Shown here: one piece after another, positions 9,272 through 16,739 of the stretch
How the letters are laid out: each line of letters starts with the position of its first letter
How positions within the stretch are numbered: position 1 is the first letter of the stretch
Assembly: GCF_024346455.1 (NCBI RefSeq)
Contig: NZ_JAGQCY010000002.1
Coordinates: forward strand, 186,001 to 250,000
Direction: 5' to 3'
DNA length: 64,000 bases
Source: Cyanobium sp. Aljojuca 7A6
GTDB lineage: Bacteria > Cyanobacteriota > Cyanobacteriia > PCC-6307 > Cyanobiaceae
Notes under the pieces: generated by a model
The model's input: the letters and a program-made list of their open reading frames with translations, nothing else
What the model was told of the DNA's origin: nothing
Database searches by the model: none
Translations under genes and position numbers: made by a program

Positions 9272-9872
9272 GGCGCCGGCCCCAACCCTCCACCCAGACG
9301 AGGTCGCTGCGGCTGAAACAGCGGGGTGACCAGCCGCCCAGGACCAGTACGCCCTCGTCGCCCAGGGGCTGGACCAGCACCGCCGGCAGCCCTGGGGGAA
9401 GGGCGGCGAATTCATCCCGACCCGGATAGAGCTTCAGATCCACCAGGGAGATCGCCTTGCCTGTGGCCATCGAACGCCTGCAGATCGCACCCGGACTGAA
9501 GCCACCGCTGCCAAGCAGACCCCGTTCCAGCAGGAGGCGGCCGCGCCAGTGGAGCAGCAGCACCGCCGCCGGCGTCGCCGTCAGGAGCATCGTGCTGCCC
9601 CAGCCCAACTCTTCGGCCAGCGGAGCCTCCAGATCCGGAGCCAGGTGGAGTCCCTCGCGGCCTTCCAGGGGCACCCGTTCCGGCGCCACGGGCTCCACCC
9701 GCTGCCAGAGCAGGGACACCAGTAACAACAGCACCGACAGGATGCTGCCCAGCACCGAGGCCCGCTCCAACGATGGATCGAGGTTGGGGGCGGTCATCTG
9801 GTTGACCACGACCAGAACCAGCCCCGTCAGACCACTGGCCAGAACGACGCGGGCGGCGGCGGGCATCGCCAT
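9189..9872 (-). CDS. Complex C cofactor-assembly factor-like protein (CCB2/CCB4 family)
   Basis: This 227-residue membrane protein has two N-terminal hydrophobic helices (about residues 8-30 and 40-58) followed by a soluble domain. It resembles the CCB2/CCB4 proteins of chloroplasts and cyanobacteria, which help attach heme c(i) to cytochrome b6 of the b6f complex. The recognisable features are the ELGWGSTMLLTATPAAVLLLHW block and the later LYPGRDEFAALPPGLPAVLVQPLG block. The last 27 codons overlap antisense with the tail of lptC. The assignment rests on overall pattern, so I hold it moderately. Another possibility is an unrelated two-helix thylakoid protein. Confidence 0.55.
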   Translation of the reverse strand: MAMPAAARVVLASGLTGLVLVVVNQMTAPNLDPSLERASVLGSILSVLLLLVSLLWQRVEPVAPERVPLEGREGLHLAPDLEAPLAEELGWGSTMLLTATPAAVLLLHWRGRLLLERGLLGSGGFSPGAICRRSMATGKAISLVDLKLYPGRDEFAALPPGLPAVLVQPLGDEGVLVLGGWSPRCFSRSDLVWVEGWGRRLTGELARVSGGEEPAEEVSSTAAPGTG

Positions 9873-9950
9873 CGTGGAGTTCCATGGTCCGAAGGTGACT
9901 TCAGGATGCCGGAACGCTGCGGCAACGGCAGACTGGTGTCGTCTCGCACG

Positions 9951-10652
9951 ATGGACTTGGCTTCAGTGAGCCCTTTGCGGCGGTCCCTGTTTTCCCTGGT
10001 GCTGGCCCTGGGCTTGGTGCTGGCCGCTCCGGTCGCGGCCGTGCTGGCCCTGTCCACCGCCGACCTGCCGACCCGCCCACCGGTCGAGCATGTGCTTGAT
10101 GGCGCCAAGGTGCTCAGCCGGGCCGGCAAAGCCGAAATTGAGCACCAACTGGAGGACTTCTCCGCCGAACGGGTCGACGCTCGCCTGATCACTCTCAGCC
10201 GTCTGGATTACGGCCTCGGCCTCAACAGCCTGGCCGAGCAGTTGCTGGAGCGCTGGTCGGCCGATCCCCCGGCTGGCAGCAGCCCGGATCCGCTGCTGCT
10301 GCTTCTGATCGATACCCAGACCCGTGCCACGGCCATTGCCGCCCAGGCCCCCCTCGACCGGCAGCTGCCCACCGAACTGCTTCAGAGCACGGCTGCCACC
10401 ACCATGGCCCAACCGCTGCGCAGCGGCGATCGCTACCGACAGGCGGCTGTCGATGCCCTGCAACGGCTTGCCACCGTTCTCCAGGGCGGTGAAGATCCGG
10501 GAGAACCCGTCGTCGAGGAGAGCGCCGCCGTCGTCAGCAACATTCCCAGCCGCGAAGAGACCTCCAGCAGCAACGCCTTCACCTGGGTGATCGTCCTGCT
10601 GGTGGTGGGGACCGTGGTACCGATGCTGACCTGGTGGGTCTTCTCCCGTTGA
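9951..10652 (+). CDS. TPM-domain membrane protein (Psb32-like)
   Basis: This 233-residue protein has a signal or anchor helix at about residues 10-33. A TPM/DUF477 domain follows (residues 45-175, with HVLDGAKVLSRAGKAEIEHQL and DPLLLLLIDTQTRA as landmarks), and a C-terminal transmembrane helix ends at a tryptophan-rich WWVFSR. In cyanobacteria and plants this family includes Psb32/TLP18.3, linked to photosystem II repair under high light. I chose ATG 9951 because it lies just before the hydrophobic segment; an in-frame start at 9906 would add 15 unlikely residues. It is followed by pcxA after 22 bp on the same strand. Confidence 0.75.
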   Translation: MDLASVSPLRRSLFSLVLALGLVLAAPVAAVLALSTADLPTRPPVEHVLDGAKVLSRAGKAEIEHQLEDFSAERVDARLITLSRLDYGLGLNSLAEQLLERWSADPPAGSSPDPLLLLLIDTQTRATAIAAQAPLDRQLPTELLQSTAATTMAQPLRSGDRYRQAAVDALQRLATVLQGGEDPGEPVVEESAAVVSNIPSREETSSSNAFTWVIVLLVVGTVVPMLTWWVFSR

Positions 10653-10674
10653 TCCCTCCGCGCCGTGCCTCCCC

Positions 10675-11820
10675 ATGGGACTGACTGACTGGATGGGCAC
10701 CTTCGGGCGGGCCCAATCCCTCGACCTGAGCTCCGATCTCGAGCGCGGCTATGAAGCCGCCCTGCTCATCCAGAGCATTGAGATGGAGCACTACAACGAC
10801 CGCCCGGTGCGTCCAGAACTGGAGCTCAGGATTCCGCGGGCGATGCAGGCCCAGGTGCTGCGTCGCTTCCGGGCCGCCCTGCAGGTCTGCCGTCAGGCCA
10901 GGACGGTGCTGACCCCCTACCGACAGGAACTCTCGGGCCAGGAACTGCGCCAGTTCCAGCTGATCGACATGGTCACGGGTCGTTACGCCGTTGAACGGGA
11001 GGAGTTGCCGGCTCTCAGCCGCTCGCCGGAGATGCTGCCCCGCAGCCTGGTGAGCGTGGTTGATACCGTGCGGCGCCAGCTGGACCCGGAAGCGGAGGCG
11101 AGCGTGGTGGCCGGCTTCCGCCGCCGCCGCGATTCCACCCTGGTGTCCCTGCGCATCCTGCTGTTGTTGATTCTGGTGCCGGTGCTGGTGCAACAGGTCA
11201 GCCGCACCTATGTGGTGTCTCCCCTGGTGGATCGCTTCGCCCCCGACAACGCCTTCCTCACCTACCCGAAACCCCAGCTGGAGGAACGGGCGGTCGAGAA
11301 GTTGCGCGTCTACCAGGCGGAGATCGAGTTTGATGCCCTGCTGGAGGGCAAGCCGCTGCCAAGCCGCGAGGAGCTCCAGAAGGAGCTGTCCACGCGGGCC
11401 CAGATCCTCAAGGAGGAGGCCGATCAGGAAAGCACCCATGCCATCAAGAACGTCCTAGCGGACATCTCCGGTTTCATCGGCTTCGTGGTGATCGCCATCT
11501 TCGGTCGGCGTGATGTCCAGGTGCTGCGCGGCTTCATCGACGAACTTGTGTATGGCTTGAGCGACAGCGCCAAGGCCTTCGCCATCATTTTGTTCACTGA
11601 TATCTTCGTGGGATTCCACAGTCCCGAAGGCTGGACCGTTCTGCTCGGTGGTATCGCTAACCATCTTGGACTGCCGGCCCGGGAAAACTTCGTGATGCTC
11701 TTCATCGCCACGTTCCCGGTGGTACTGGCCACGATCTTCAAGTACTGGATTTTCCGCTACCTCAACCGCGTTTCGCCGTCCTCGGTGGCCACCCTGCGCA
11801 ACATGAACGGTGGCAGCTGA
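10675..11820 (+). CDS. pcxA: Proton extrusion protein PcxA (CemA/CotA family)
   Basis: This 381-residue inner-membrane protein is needed in Synechocystis for light-induced proton extrusion and is homologous to plastid CemA. The soluble N-terminal domain is followed by transmembrane helices around residues 160-178, 265-280, 300-315 and 345-365. Conserved blocks include FGRRDVQVLRGFIDELVYGLSDS and FTDIFVGFHSPEGWTVLLGG, both hallmark CemA sequences. The length is slightly below the 400-440 residues of other PcxA proteins. The last codons overlap the GTG start of cobU by 11 bp. The context (TPM protein, PcxA, CCB-like) groups several thylakoid or membrane physiology genes. Confidence 0.93.
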   Translation: MGLTDWMGTFGRAQSLDLSSDLERGYEAALLIQSIEMEHYNDRPVRPELELRIPRAMQAQVLRRFRAALQVCRQARTVLTPYRQELSGQELRQFQLIDMVTGRYAVEREELPALSRSPEMLPRSLVSVVDTVRRQLDPEAEASVVAGFRRRRDSTLVSLRILLLLILVPVLVQQVSRTYVVSPLVDRFAPDNAFLTYPKPQLEERAVEKLRVYQAEIEFDALLEGKPLPSREELQKELSTRAQILKEEADQESTHAIKNVLADISGFIGFVVIAIFGRRDVQVLRGFIDELVYGLSDSAKAFAIILFTDIFVGFHSPEGWTVLLGGIANHLGLPARENFVMLFIATFPVVLATIFKYWIFRYLNRVSPSSVATLRNMNGGS

Positions 11821-12388
11821 GTCCCCCTCCGAGGAACCTCGCCACCCACGCCTCATCCTCGTCAGCGGGCCCTCGCGGGGGGGCAAGAGCCGCTGGGCCG
11901 AGCATTTGGCCGCCCAGACCGGTCTGGCGGTTGTGTACCTGGCCACCGGGCCGACGCTGCCCGATGACCCGTCCTGGCAGGAGAGGCTGCAGCGCCATCG
12001 CCAGCGGCGCCCGCCCCAGTGGGGCTGCCGGGAGGTGGGTGGCGAACTCGCCGCCGCTCTCGCCGGTCTGGAATCGGGCCAGTTGGGCCTGGTGGACTCC
12101 CTCGGGACCTGGGTGGCCGCCCATCTGGACCTGGAGCCGGACGTCTGGACGAGACGCTGCGATGAGCTGATTGCGGCTGTTGACCGCTGCCAAACGCCCC
12201 TGGTGGTGGTCTGCGAGGAAACGGGATGGGGTGTGGTGCCAGCCACGGCGGCGGGATTCCGCTTCCGCGACCGGCTCGGGACGATGCAGCAGGAGCTTCA
12301 AGGCCGCAGCGAGGCGGCCTGGCTTGTCCTGCAGGGTCGCGCGATCGACCTGCTGGCCCTCAGCCAGCCTGTCCCCCCCTGCGGCTGA
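11810..12388 (+). CDS. cobU: Adenosylcobinamide kinase / adenosylcobinamide-phosphate guanylyltransferase
   Basis: This 192-residue enzyme phosphorylates adenosylcobinamide and then transfers GMP to it, in the nucleotide-loop assembly part of cobalamin (here probably pseudocobalamin) synthesis. The P-loop is SGPSRGGKS at about residues 19-27. A family RHRQRRPPQW block, a VDSLGTWVAAHL block and the C-terminal VVVCEETGWGVVP / RFRDRLGTMQQEL signature follow in order. The start is GTG at 11810, inside the end of pcxA, which means coupled translation. The trmL gene follows after 12 bp. No other cobalamin synthesis gene is nearby, although a CobW-type GTPase occurs at 17 kb. Confidence 0.9.
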   Translation: MAAESPSEEPRHPRLILVSGPSRGGKSRWAEHLAAQTGLAVVYLATGPTLPDDPSWQERLQRHRQRRPPQWGCREVGGELAAALAGLESGQLGLVDSLGTWVAAHLDLEPDVWTRRCDELIAAVDRCQTPLVVVCEETGWGVVPATAAGFRFRDRLGTMQQELQGRSEAAWLVLQGRAIDLLALSQPVPPCG

Positions 12389-12400
12389 GGCCCGCTCCCC

Positions 12401-12892
12401 ATGCCCCGCGTCGTTCTGTTCCAACCCCAGATTCCCCCGAACACGGGCAATGTGGCGCGGACCTGCGCCGCCACCGGCTCAGAGCTGCATCTGATCGAAC
12501 CCCTCGGCTTCACGATCAGCGACCGCCACCTGCGCCGGGCTGGACTGGATTACTGGCCCTGGGTATCGCTGCAGTGCCACGCCGATCTGGCCTGTTTCCA
12601 GGCCGAACGGCAGCGGCGAGGCGGCCGCCTTGTGGCCCTCAGCAGCCAGGTGGACGCGGCCTACACCGATTTCAGCTTTCGTCCCGACGACTGGCTGCTG
12701 TTCGGACGCGAGTCGGACGGATTACCGAACGCCCTGCAGGCGTCGGCCGAGGCGCGGCTAACCATCCCCATGGCCCGCGCTGCCCGCCACGGGGAGGGGG
12801 GCGTCCGCAGCCTGAATCTCTCGGTGTCCGTTGGCATCGTGCTGTTCGAGGCCCTGCGCCAGCTGGAACCCGATGGGCGAACCGACGGCTGA
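12401..12892 (+). CDS. trmL: tRNA (cytidine/uridine-34 2'-O)-methyltransferase TrmL
   Basis: This 163-residue SPOUT-class methyltransferase modifies the wobble ribose of certain tRNA-Leu species. It shows the whole family signature: QPQIPPNTGNVARTCAATG at the N-terminus, LFGRESDGLPNAL in motif 2, and RSLNLSVSVGIVLFEALRQ in the trefoil-knot motif 3 that binds S-adenosylmethionine. The length equals that of E. coli TrmL (157). It sits 12 bp after cobU in the pcxA-cobU-trmL run. Confidence 0.93.
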   Translation: MPRVVLFQPQIPPNTGNVARTCAATGSELHLIEPLGFTISDRHLRRAGLDYWPWVSLQCHADLACFQAERQRRGGRLVALSSQVDAAYTDFSFRPDDWLLFGRESDGLPNALQASAEARLTIPMARAARHGEGGVRSLNLSVSVGIVLFEALRQLEPDGRTDG

Positions 12893-13031
12893 GATCAGAG
12901 CGGGGCTGTCCTGCCGACCCGTCCGGGTTGTGCCTGAGGAACCTTGCCGCAGGAGGTTCATGGCGCTACTCTCTGCCGGACCCGCAGATGTTGGCTTCTC
13001 TGCTGGGTTTTGTCCGACGGATGTGAAATGC

Positions 13032-14054
13032 ATGAAGCCTTTCCGCTTGATTCTTCCCTTTCTTCTCTCCACACCGGCCGTCGTGCCGCTCGTGGCCGTC
13101 TTTGCTGACGACGCCGCCAACACCACGTCCACCGAAACCCTCCTGGCCTCCCTGCCCACCTCCACTGACCGGGTCTGGGTCAAGGTGCGCCGTCCTGTGT
13201 CCATTGAGGAGCTCTCCACGGCCCTCAACCTTGATGAAAGCCGCCTGGCCCGTCTGAACGACGTCGACGAAGACCATCGCTTCAGCAATGGCGACTGGCT
13301 CGTGGTGCCGTCCCGCGGCAAGGAACGCCTCGGACGCATCGCCTCGCTGGACACCTCCGTCCAGCGCCAGTCCGCGCCGATGTCCACCCCTCCGCCGGTG
13401 GAGGACGACGGGATCGTGCGTCTCGGCGACACCCTGCTGAAGCTGGCTCAGCGCTACGGCCTCAGCGTGGCCGAGCTTGTCCGGCTGAATCCAGGCCTGG
13501 AAACCGCCCGCCTCGTGGTGGGCAGTCAGGTGCGCCTGGTCCAGTCGGCCCCTGGCCGTTCCCGCATGCTGCTGGGCCTGAAGCCAACGGTGAGCGGTGG
13601 CATCAGCTGGCCCGACATCCCGGATTTCGGTGACCCCCAGCCCCCGTTCAATGGCGGCACCAACGCACCTTCCACCACCTGGATCTGGCCCACCAAAGGG
13701 GTCTTCACCTCCGGCTTCGGCTGGCGATGGGGCCGGATGCACAAAGGCATCGACGTGGCCAACAACGTTGGAACTCCGATCATGGCCGCCAAGGAAGGTC
13801 AGGTCTCCTTCGCCGGCTGGCATGCGGGCGGCTACGGCTACCTCGTGGAGATCAACCACCCTGACGGCAGCCGCAGCTTGTACGCCCACAACAGCCGCCT
13901 GCTGGTGACCAAAGGTGAGATGGTCTCCCAGGGCCAGGTGATCAGCCAGATGGGCAGCACAGGCCGGAGCACCGGTCCCCACCTGCACTTTGAGATCCAC
14001 CCCCCCGGCCGTGGAGCCGTCAACCCCCTGCAGGTGCTCCCGCCTCGGGCCTGA
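13032..14054 (+). CDS. Secreted LysM plus M23 peptidase, murein hydrolase-like
   Basis: This 340-residue exported protein probably cleaves or remodels peptidoglycan. The N-terminal signal peptide runs from MKPFRLILPF to about AVFA. Two LysM-type peptidoglycan-binding regions follow (about residues 50-95 and 120-165, the second with VRLGDTLLKLAQRYGLSVAELVRLNPGL). The C-terminal M23 domain has the zinc ligands of the lysostaphin family: the H of KGIDVAN context, and HxH in TGPHLHFEIHP. ATG 13032 is preferred because it gives a clean signal peptide. ATG 12960 has a Shine-Dalgarno AGGAGG only three bases away and would add 24 residues. It could also be a non-catalytic NlpD/EnvC-type activator. 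Confidence 0.85.
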   Translation: MKPFRLILPFLLSTPAVVPLVAVFADDAANTTSTETLLASLPTSTDRVWVKVRRPVSIEELSTALNLDESRLARLNDVDEDHRFSNGDWLVVPSRGKERLGRIASLDTSVQRQSAPMSTPPPVEDDGIVRLGDTLLKLAQRYGLSVAELVRLNPGLETARLVVGSQVRLVQSAPGRSRMLLGLKPTVSGGISWPDIPDFGDPQPPFNGGTNAPSTTWIWPTKGVFTSGFGWRWGRMHKGIDVANNVGTPIMAAKEGQVSFAGWHAGGYGYLVEINHPDGSRSLYAHNSRLLVTKGEMVSQGQVISQMGSTGRSTGPHLHFEIHPPGRGAVNPLQVLPPRA

Positions 14055-14100
14055 TCTGCCATGGGGGCCGAGAAGGTGATCGTCTAGGATCACTTCGATT

Positions 14101-14174
14101 GGCTCGGTAGCTCAGCTGGTTAGAGCGTGGGATTCATAACCCCAAGGTCGGGAGTTCAAGTCTCCCCCGAGCCA
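14101..14174 (+). tRNA. trnM-CAT: tRNA-Met (CAT), elongator type
   Basis: This is a 74-nt cloverleaf. The acceptor stem GGCTCGG (14101-14107) pairs with CCGAGCC (14167-14173) and the discriminator is A. The D-arm is GCTC...GAGC, the anticodon loop TTCATAA has CAT, and the T-arm carries GTTCAAG. The first base pair is G-C, not the mismatched C-A of initiator tRNA, and the three G-C pairs typical of initiators are absent from the anticodon stem base. It is therefore elongator Met, although a lysidine-modified tRNA-Ile2 cannot be formally excluded. CCA is not encoded. A TAGGAT element at 14085-14090 is well placed to be the -10 box. Confidence 0.95.
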
Positions 14175-14255
14175 TTGTGGAGACGTCATTCCACATGATG
14201 CAAACATTTGAGGCCTGCATCCATGGGGATGCTGACTCAACAGTTTCAGGCCCCT

Positions 14256-14287
14256 GAGCCTTTGATCATTCCACCCATCAAAGGCTC
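14256..14287. terminator. Stem-loop between convergent tRNA-Met and unknown gene
   Basis: This is a perfect 11-bp inverted repeat (GAGCCTTTGAT, 14256-14266, and ATCAAAGGCTC, 14277-14287) with a 10-nt loop. On the plus strand TTCTT follows the stem. It lies 82 nt past the tRNA and 11 nt past the stop of the minus-strand gene ending at 14299, so it could stop transcripts from both sides. The T-tract is weak, which lowers certainty. Confidence 0.6.
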
Positions 14288-14298
14288 TTCTTGCAGCT

Positions 14299-14646
14299 TC
14301 AGCGCATCTCGATGGCGTTGAGCCGTTCGCGGAAACTGCGGGCATTGGCGGCCTCCTGACTTTCTGCCGTTTCAATGGGAACCTGCACCGGAGTGATCAC
14401 GGGCAGGGGGGCAGGAGCGGCGGCTTGGGGGGTCTGAATCGGACGACGGCTGCGGCCGTAGCCCCCAGCCTGGGAGCGGTTCTGAAGGGCGCGGGTGAGA
14501 CTTTTGCTGCGGTTGGCGGCGCCAACGGTCTCGCCATCCTTGGGACGGATCAGGGGGTTGCCTTTGAGTTCGGAGCGCAGCTGATTGATCAGGCGGAAAT
14601 GACCAGTGGTGTTGTACTTACGCAGAACGGTTGGATCCCAACCCAT
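14299..14646 (-). CDS. Conserved cyanobacterial protein of unknown function
   Basis: This 115-residue protein has a distinctive N-terminus (MGWDPTVLRKYNTTGHFRL, then INQLRSELKGNPLIRPKD) that I associate with an uncharacterised protein in picocyanobacteria. A basic middle (RALQNRSQAGGYGRSRRP) and a proline/alanine-rich low-complexity stretch (about residues 72-90) follow, and the tail is SFRERLNAIEMR. There is no signal peptide and no transmembrane helix. It is divergent from the peroxiredoxin gene, with 91 bp between. The basic, partly disordered composition would suit nucleic acid or ribosome contact, but that is only inference. Confidence 0.7.
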   Translation of the reverse strand: MGWDPTVLRKYNTTGHFRLINQLRSELKGNPLIRPKDGETVGAANRSKSLTRALQNRSQAGGYGRSRRPIQTPQAAAPAPLPVITPVQVPIETAESQEAANARSFRERLNAIEMR

Positions 14647-14737
14647 GACGGATTCATGTCTAGCTTTTCAACCATCGTAGGACCAGGCTCGTTGGGGGCA
14701 GCATGGGGGTTAACCCCCTACCCAGGACAGCCGCACC

Positions 14738-15337
14738 ATGACCAGCTCCGGCAGGCTCGTCGGCCTACAGGCCCCCGACTTTCGCGCCACCGCCGTGGTG
14801 GAGCAGGAGTTCCGCGAGCTGTCGCTGCGCGACTACCGCGGCAGACATGTGGTGCTGTTCTTCTACCCCCTCAATTTCACCTTCGTCTGTCCTACGGAGA
14901 TCACCGCCTTCAGCGATCGCCACGCAGACTTCGCCCGCCTCGCCACCGACATCCTGGCCGTTTCCGTCGACAGCCCCTTCAGCCATCTGGCCTGGGTGCA
15001 GACCGAGCGCAAGAGCGGTGGCCTGGGGGATGTGGCCTACCCGCTGATTTCGGACCTTAACAAGGAGATCTCCAGGGCTTACCAGGTGCTGGATGAAGCG
15101 GCTGGCACTGCCCTGAGGGGACTGTTCCTGATCGATCCCGACGGCATGATCCGGCACAGCACCATCAACGACCTGGCCGTCGGCCGCAGCGTCGATGAAA
15201 CCCTGAGGGTGCTGCAGGCCTTCCAACTGGTGCGGAACCACCCGGGCCAGGTCTGCCCCGCCGACTGGACCCCGGGAGCGCGCACCCTGGCGCCAGACCC
15301 CCAGGGCAGCAGGGATTTTTTCGCCGCGCTGGAGTGA
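14738..15337 (+). CDS. Typical 2-Cys peroxiredoxin
   Basis: This 199-residue thiol peroxidase reduces hydrogen peroxide and organic peroxides using thioredoxin-type electron donors. The peroxidatic cysteine lies in the signature FTFVCPTEI (about residue 52) and the resolving cysteine in GQVCPADW (about residue 173), so it is the dimeric typical 2-Cys form. The conserved [11 protein letters not shown] block is present, as is [13 protein letters not shown]. It stands alone as a plus-strand gene and converges on purQ with 4 bp between the stops. In cyanobacteria such enzymes protect the photosynthetic apparatus. Confidence 0.94.
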   Translation: MTSSGRLVGLQAPDFRATAVVEQEFRELSLRDYRGRHVVLFFYPLNFTFVCPTEITAFSDRHADFARLATDILAVSVDSPFSHLAWVQTERKSGGLGDVAYPLISDLNKEISRAYQVLDEAAGTALRGLFLIDPDGMIRHSTINDLAVGRSVDETLRVLQAFQLVRNHPGQVCPADWTPGARTLAPDPQGSRDFFAALE

Positions 15338-15341
15338 CGCC

Positions 15342-15995
15342 TCAGCCCAGCAACGAGGCCAGCAGGCGGCGGCCGTCCAGCCCGCCGGTGACGGGATCGC
15401 AGGCCCGCTCCGGGTGGGGCATCAGGCCGAGCACATGGCCCGCCGGGTTCGTCAGACCGGCCACATCCCCTCGCGAGCCATTCGGGTTGGCGACATAGCG
15501 CAGCACGACACAGCCCTGATCCTCGAGGCGCTGCAGCTCCTCCGGCTCCACCTGGTAGCGCCCTTCCCCGTGGGCGATGGGCAGGCTGATCCGCTCGCCG
15601 CCGCCGTAGGCACCCAGCCAGCGGCAGGCTCCCGGCCGTACCTCCAGCTCGCTGCTCTGGCAGAGGAAGTGCAGGTCCCGGTTACGGGTCAGGGCGCCCG
15701 GGAGCAGGCCCATTTCCGTGAGGACCTGGAAACCGTTGCAGATGCCGAGCACCGGACCGCCGCGGTCGGCGAACGTGCGCACTTCCTCCAGCACCGGGGC
15801 GAAACGGGCGATGGCGCCGCAGCGCAGGTAGTCGCCGTAGCTGAAGCCCCCCGGGAGCACAACGGCGTCCAGGCCGGAAAGGTCCCGTTCCTCATGCCAG
15901 AGGAAGCGCACAGGGATGTCCAGACAGCCCTCCAGGGCCCAGGCCACGTCCCGGTCACAGTTGGATCCAGGAAACACAACAATGCCAACGGTCAT
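15342..15995 (-). CDS. purQ: Phosphoribosylformylglycinamidine synthase, glutaminase subunit PurQ
   Basis: This 217-residue class I glutamine amidotransferase supplies ammonia to PurL in the fourth step of purine synthesis. It begins [15 protein letters not shown]. The catalytic cysteine is in [12 protein letters not shown] (about residue 86). The histidine-glutamate pair is in [11 protein letters not shown] near the C-terminus. The length is typical of the small, separate PurQ used with PurS and small PurL. It lies 13 bp downstream of purS in a two-gene operon; purL is not in this window. Confidence 0.96.
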   Translation of the reverse strand: MTVGIVVFPGSNCDRDVAWALEGCLDIPVRFLWHEERDLSGLDAVVLPGGFSYGDYLRCGAIARFAPVLEEVRTFADRGGPVLGICNGFQVLTEMGLLPGALTRNRDLHFLCQSSELEVRPGACRWLGAYGGGERISLPIAHGEGRYQVEPEELQRLEDQGCVVLRYVANPNGSRGDVAGLTNPAGHVLGLMPHPERACDPVTGGLDGRRLLASLLG

Positions 15996-16008
15996 CGGTT
16001 TGCTCCCC

Positions 16009-16275
16009 TCAGCCCGCTTCCGCCAGATCCAGGGACCAATCCTCGATCACCGGATTGGCCAGCAGACGGTCACTGAGCAATTCGAGTCGGGCCTGGGCGG
16101 TGGCCCGATCCGGCGCCTCCAGATCCAGTTCGATCGCCTTGCCGATCCGCAGCCGCTTCACGCCCTCCACCCCGAGACGGGCAGCGGCGGCCCGGGTGGC
16201 TTCGCCAGCGGGATCCAGGACGGAGGGTCGCAGGGAGACCTGAACGCGGGCGTTGAAGAGCGGCACCGGAGGCAC
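16009..16275 (-). CDS. purS: Phosphoribosylformylglycinamidine synthase subunit PurS
   Basis: This 88-residue structural subunit bridges PurQ and PurL in the FGAM synthase complex. Landmarks are [42 protein letters not shown] and the C-terminal [13 protein letters not shown], all family-typical. The length is normal. It is directly upstream of purQ, and its start is close to that of a divergent small secreted-protein gene, so the promoters of the two must lie within each other's 5' region. Confidence 0.93.
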   Translation of the reverse strand: MPPVPLFNARVQVSLRPSVLDPAGEATRAAAARLGVEGVKRLRIGKAIELDLEAPDRATAQARLELLSDRLLANPVIEDWSLDLAEAG

Positions 16276-16360
16276 GGACGTTTGTTAAATCTTGGCAGCA
16301 CGCCCCACCAGCGTCCCGCTGGCTGACCAGGCTGGAAATGGTCCTCCGTACCACTTGGCC

Positions 16361-16723
16361 GTGGTGCCTTCCCTGCGAAGGTTTCTGCTGGATTCACTGG
16401 GCCATCGCTTGCTGGCCTGGGTCATGGGTCTCTCCCTGGCTTGCGCCGCCCTGCAAGCCCATTCCCTGCCGGGGCTGGTCGCGTTGCAGTGCCGCCTGGC
16501 GGATGGTCCCTGGCAGGACTGCCACATGCAGGTGGAGGAGCTGGGCCTGCACTGGTTCCTGCTGGTGGGGGGTGAGCGGATCGAATTCCGCCACGATGGC
16601 CGGGGCAAGGTGACGATGCTGAAGCCCTCCGGCGGCTGGCAGCCGGTGAACAGCCGCTGGGTGGAAAACAAGGATCTCTGTTGGGATGGGGTCTGCGCCA
16701 GGGGGGACATCCCCCTCGACTGA
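16361..16723 (+). CDS. Small exported protein, unknown function
   Basis: This protein has about 120 residues with an N-terminal hydrophobic segment (about residues 5-33, ending CAALQAHS) that looks like a signal peptide. The mature part contains four cysteines (LQCRLAD, DCHMQVEE, KDLCWDGVCARGD) and a short basic-aromatic region. I recognise no family. The start is uncertain: GTG codons at 16361 and 16364 fit the signal peptide best. A TTG at 16292 would add 23 residues and nearly reach purS. It converges on the CobW-type gene with 16 bp between. Confidence 0.6.
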   Translation: MVPSLRRFLLDSLGHRLLAWVMGLSLACAALQAHSLPGLVALQCRLADGPWQDCHMQVEELGLHWFLLVGGERIEFRHDGRGKVTMLKPSGGWQPVNSRWVENKDLCWDGVCARGDIPLD

Positions 16724-16739
16724 CCTGGTCTGTCGCTGC

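Noticed and set aside
12966-14093. A 375-codon minus-strand frame opposite the M23 peptidase
   Set aside because: Complement artefact in GC-rich DNA; the M23/LysM protein is clear on the plus strand.
14101-14174. Initiator tRNA-fMet
   Set aside because: The acceptor starts with a G-C pair and the anticodon stem lacks the three consecutive G-C pairs at its loop end.
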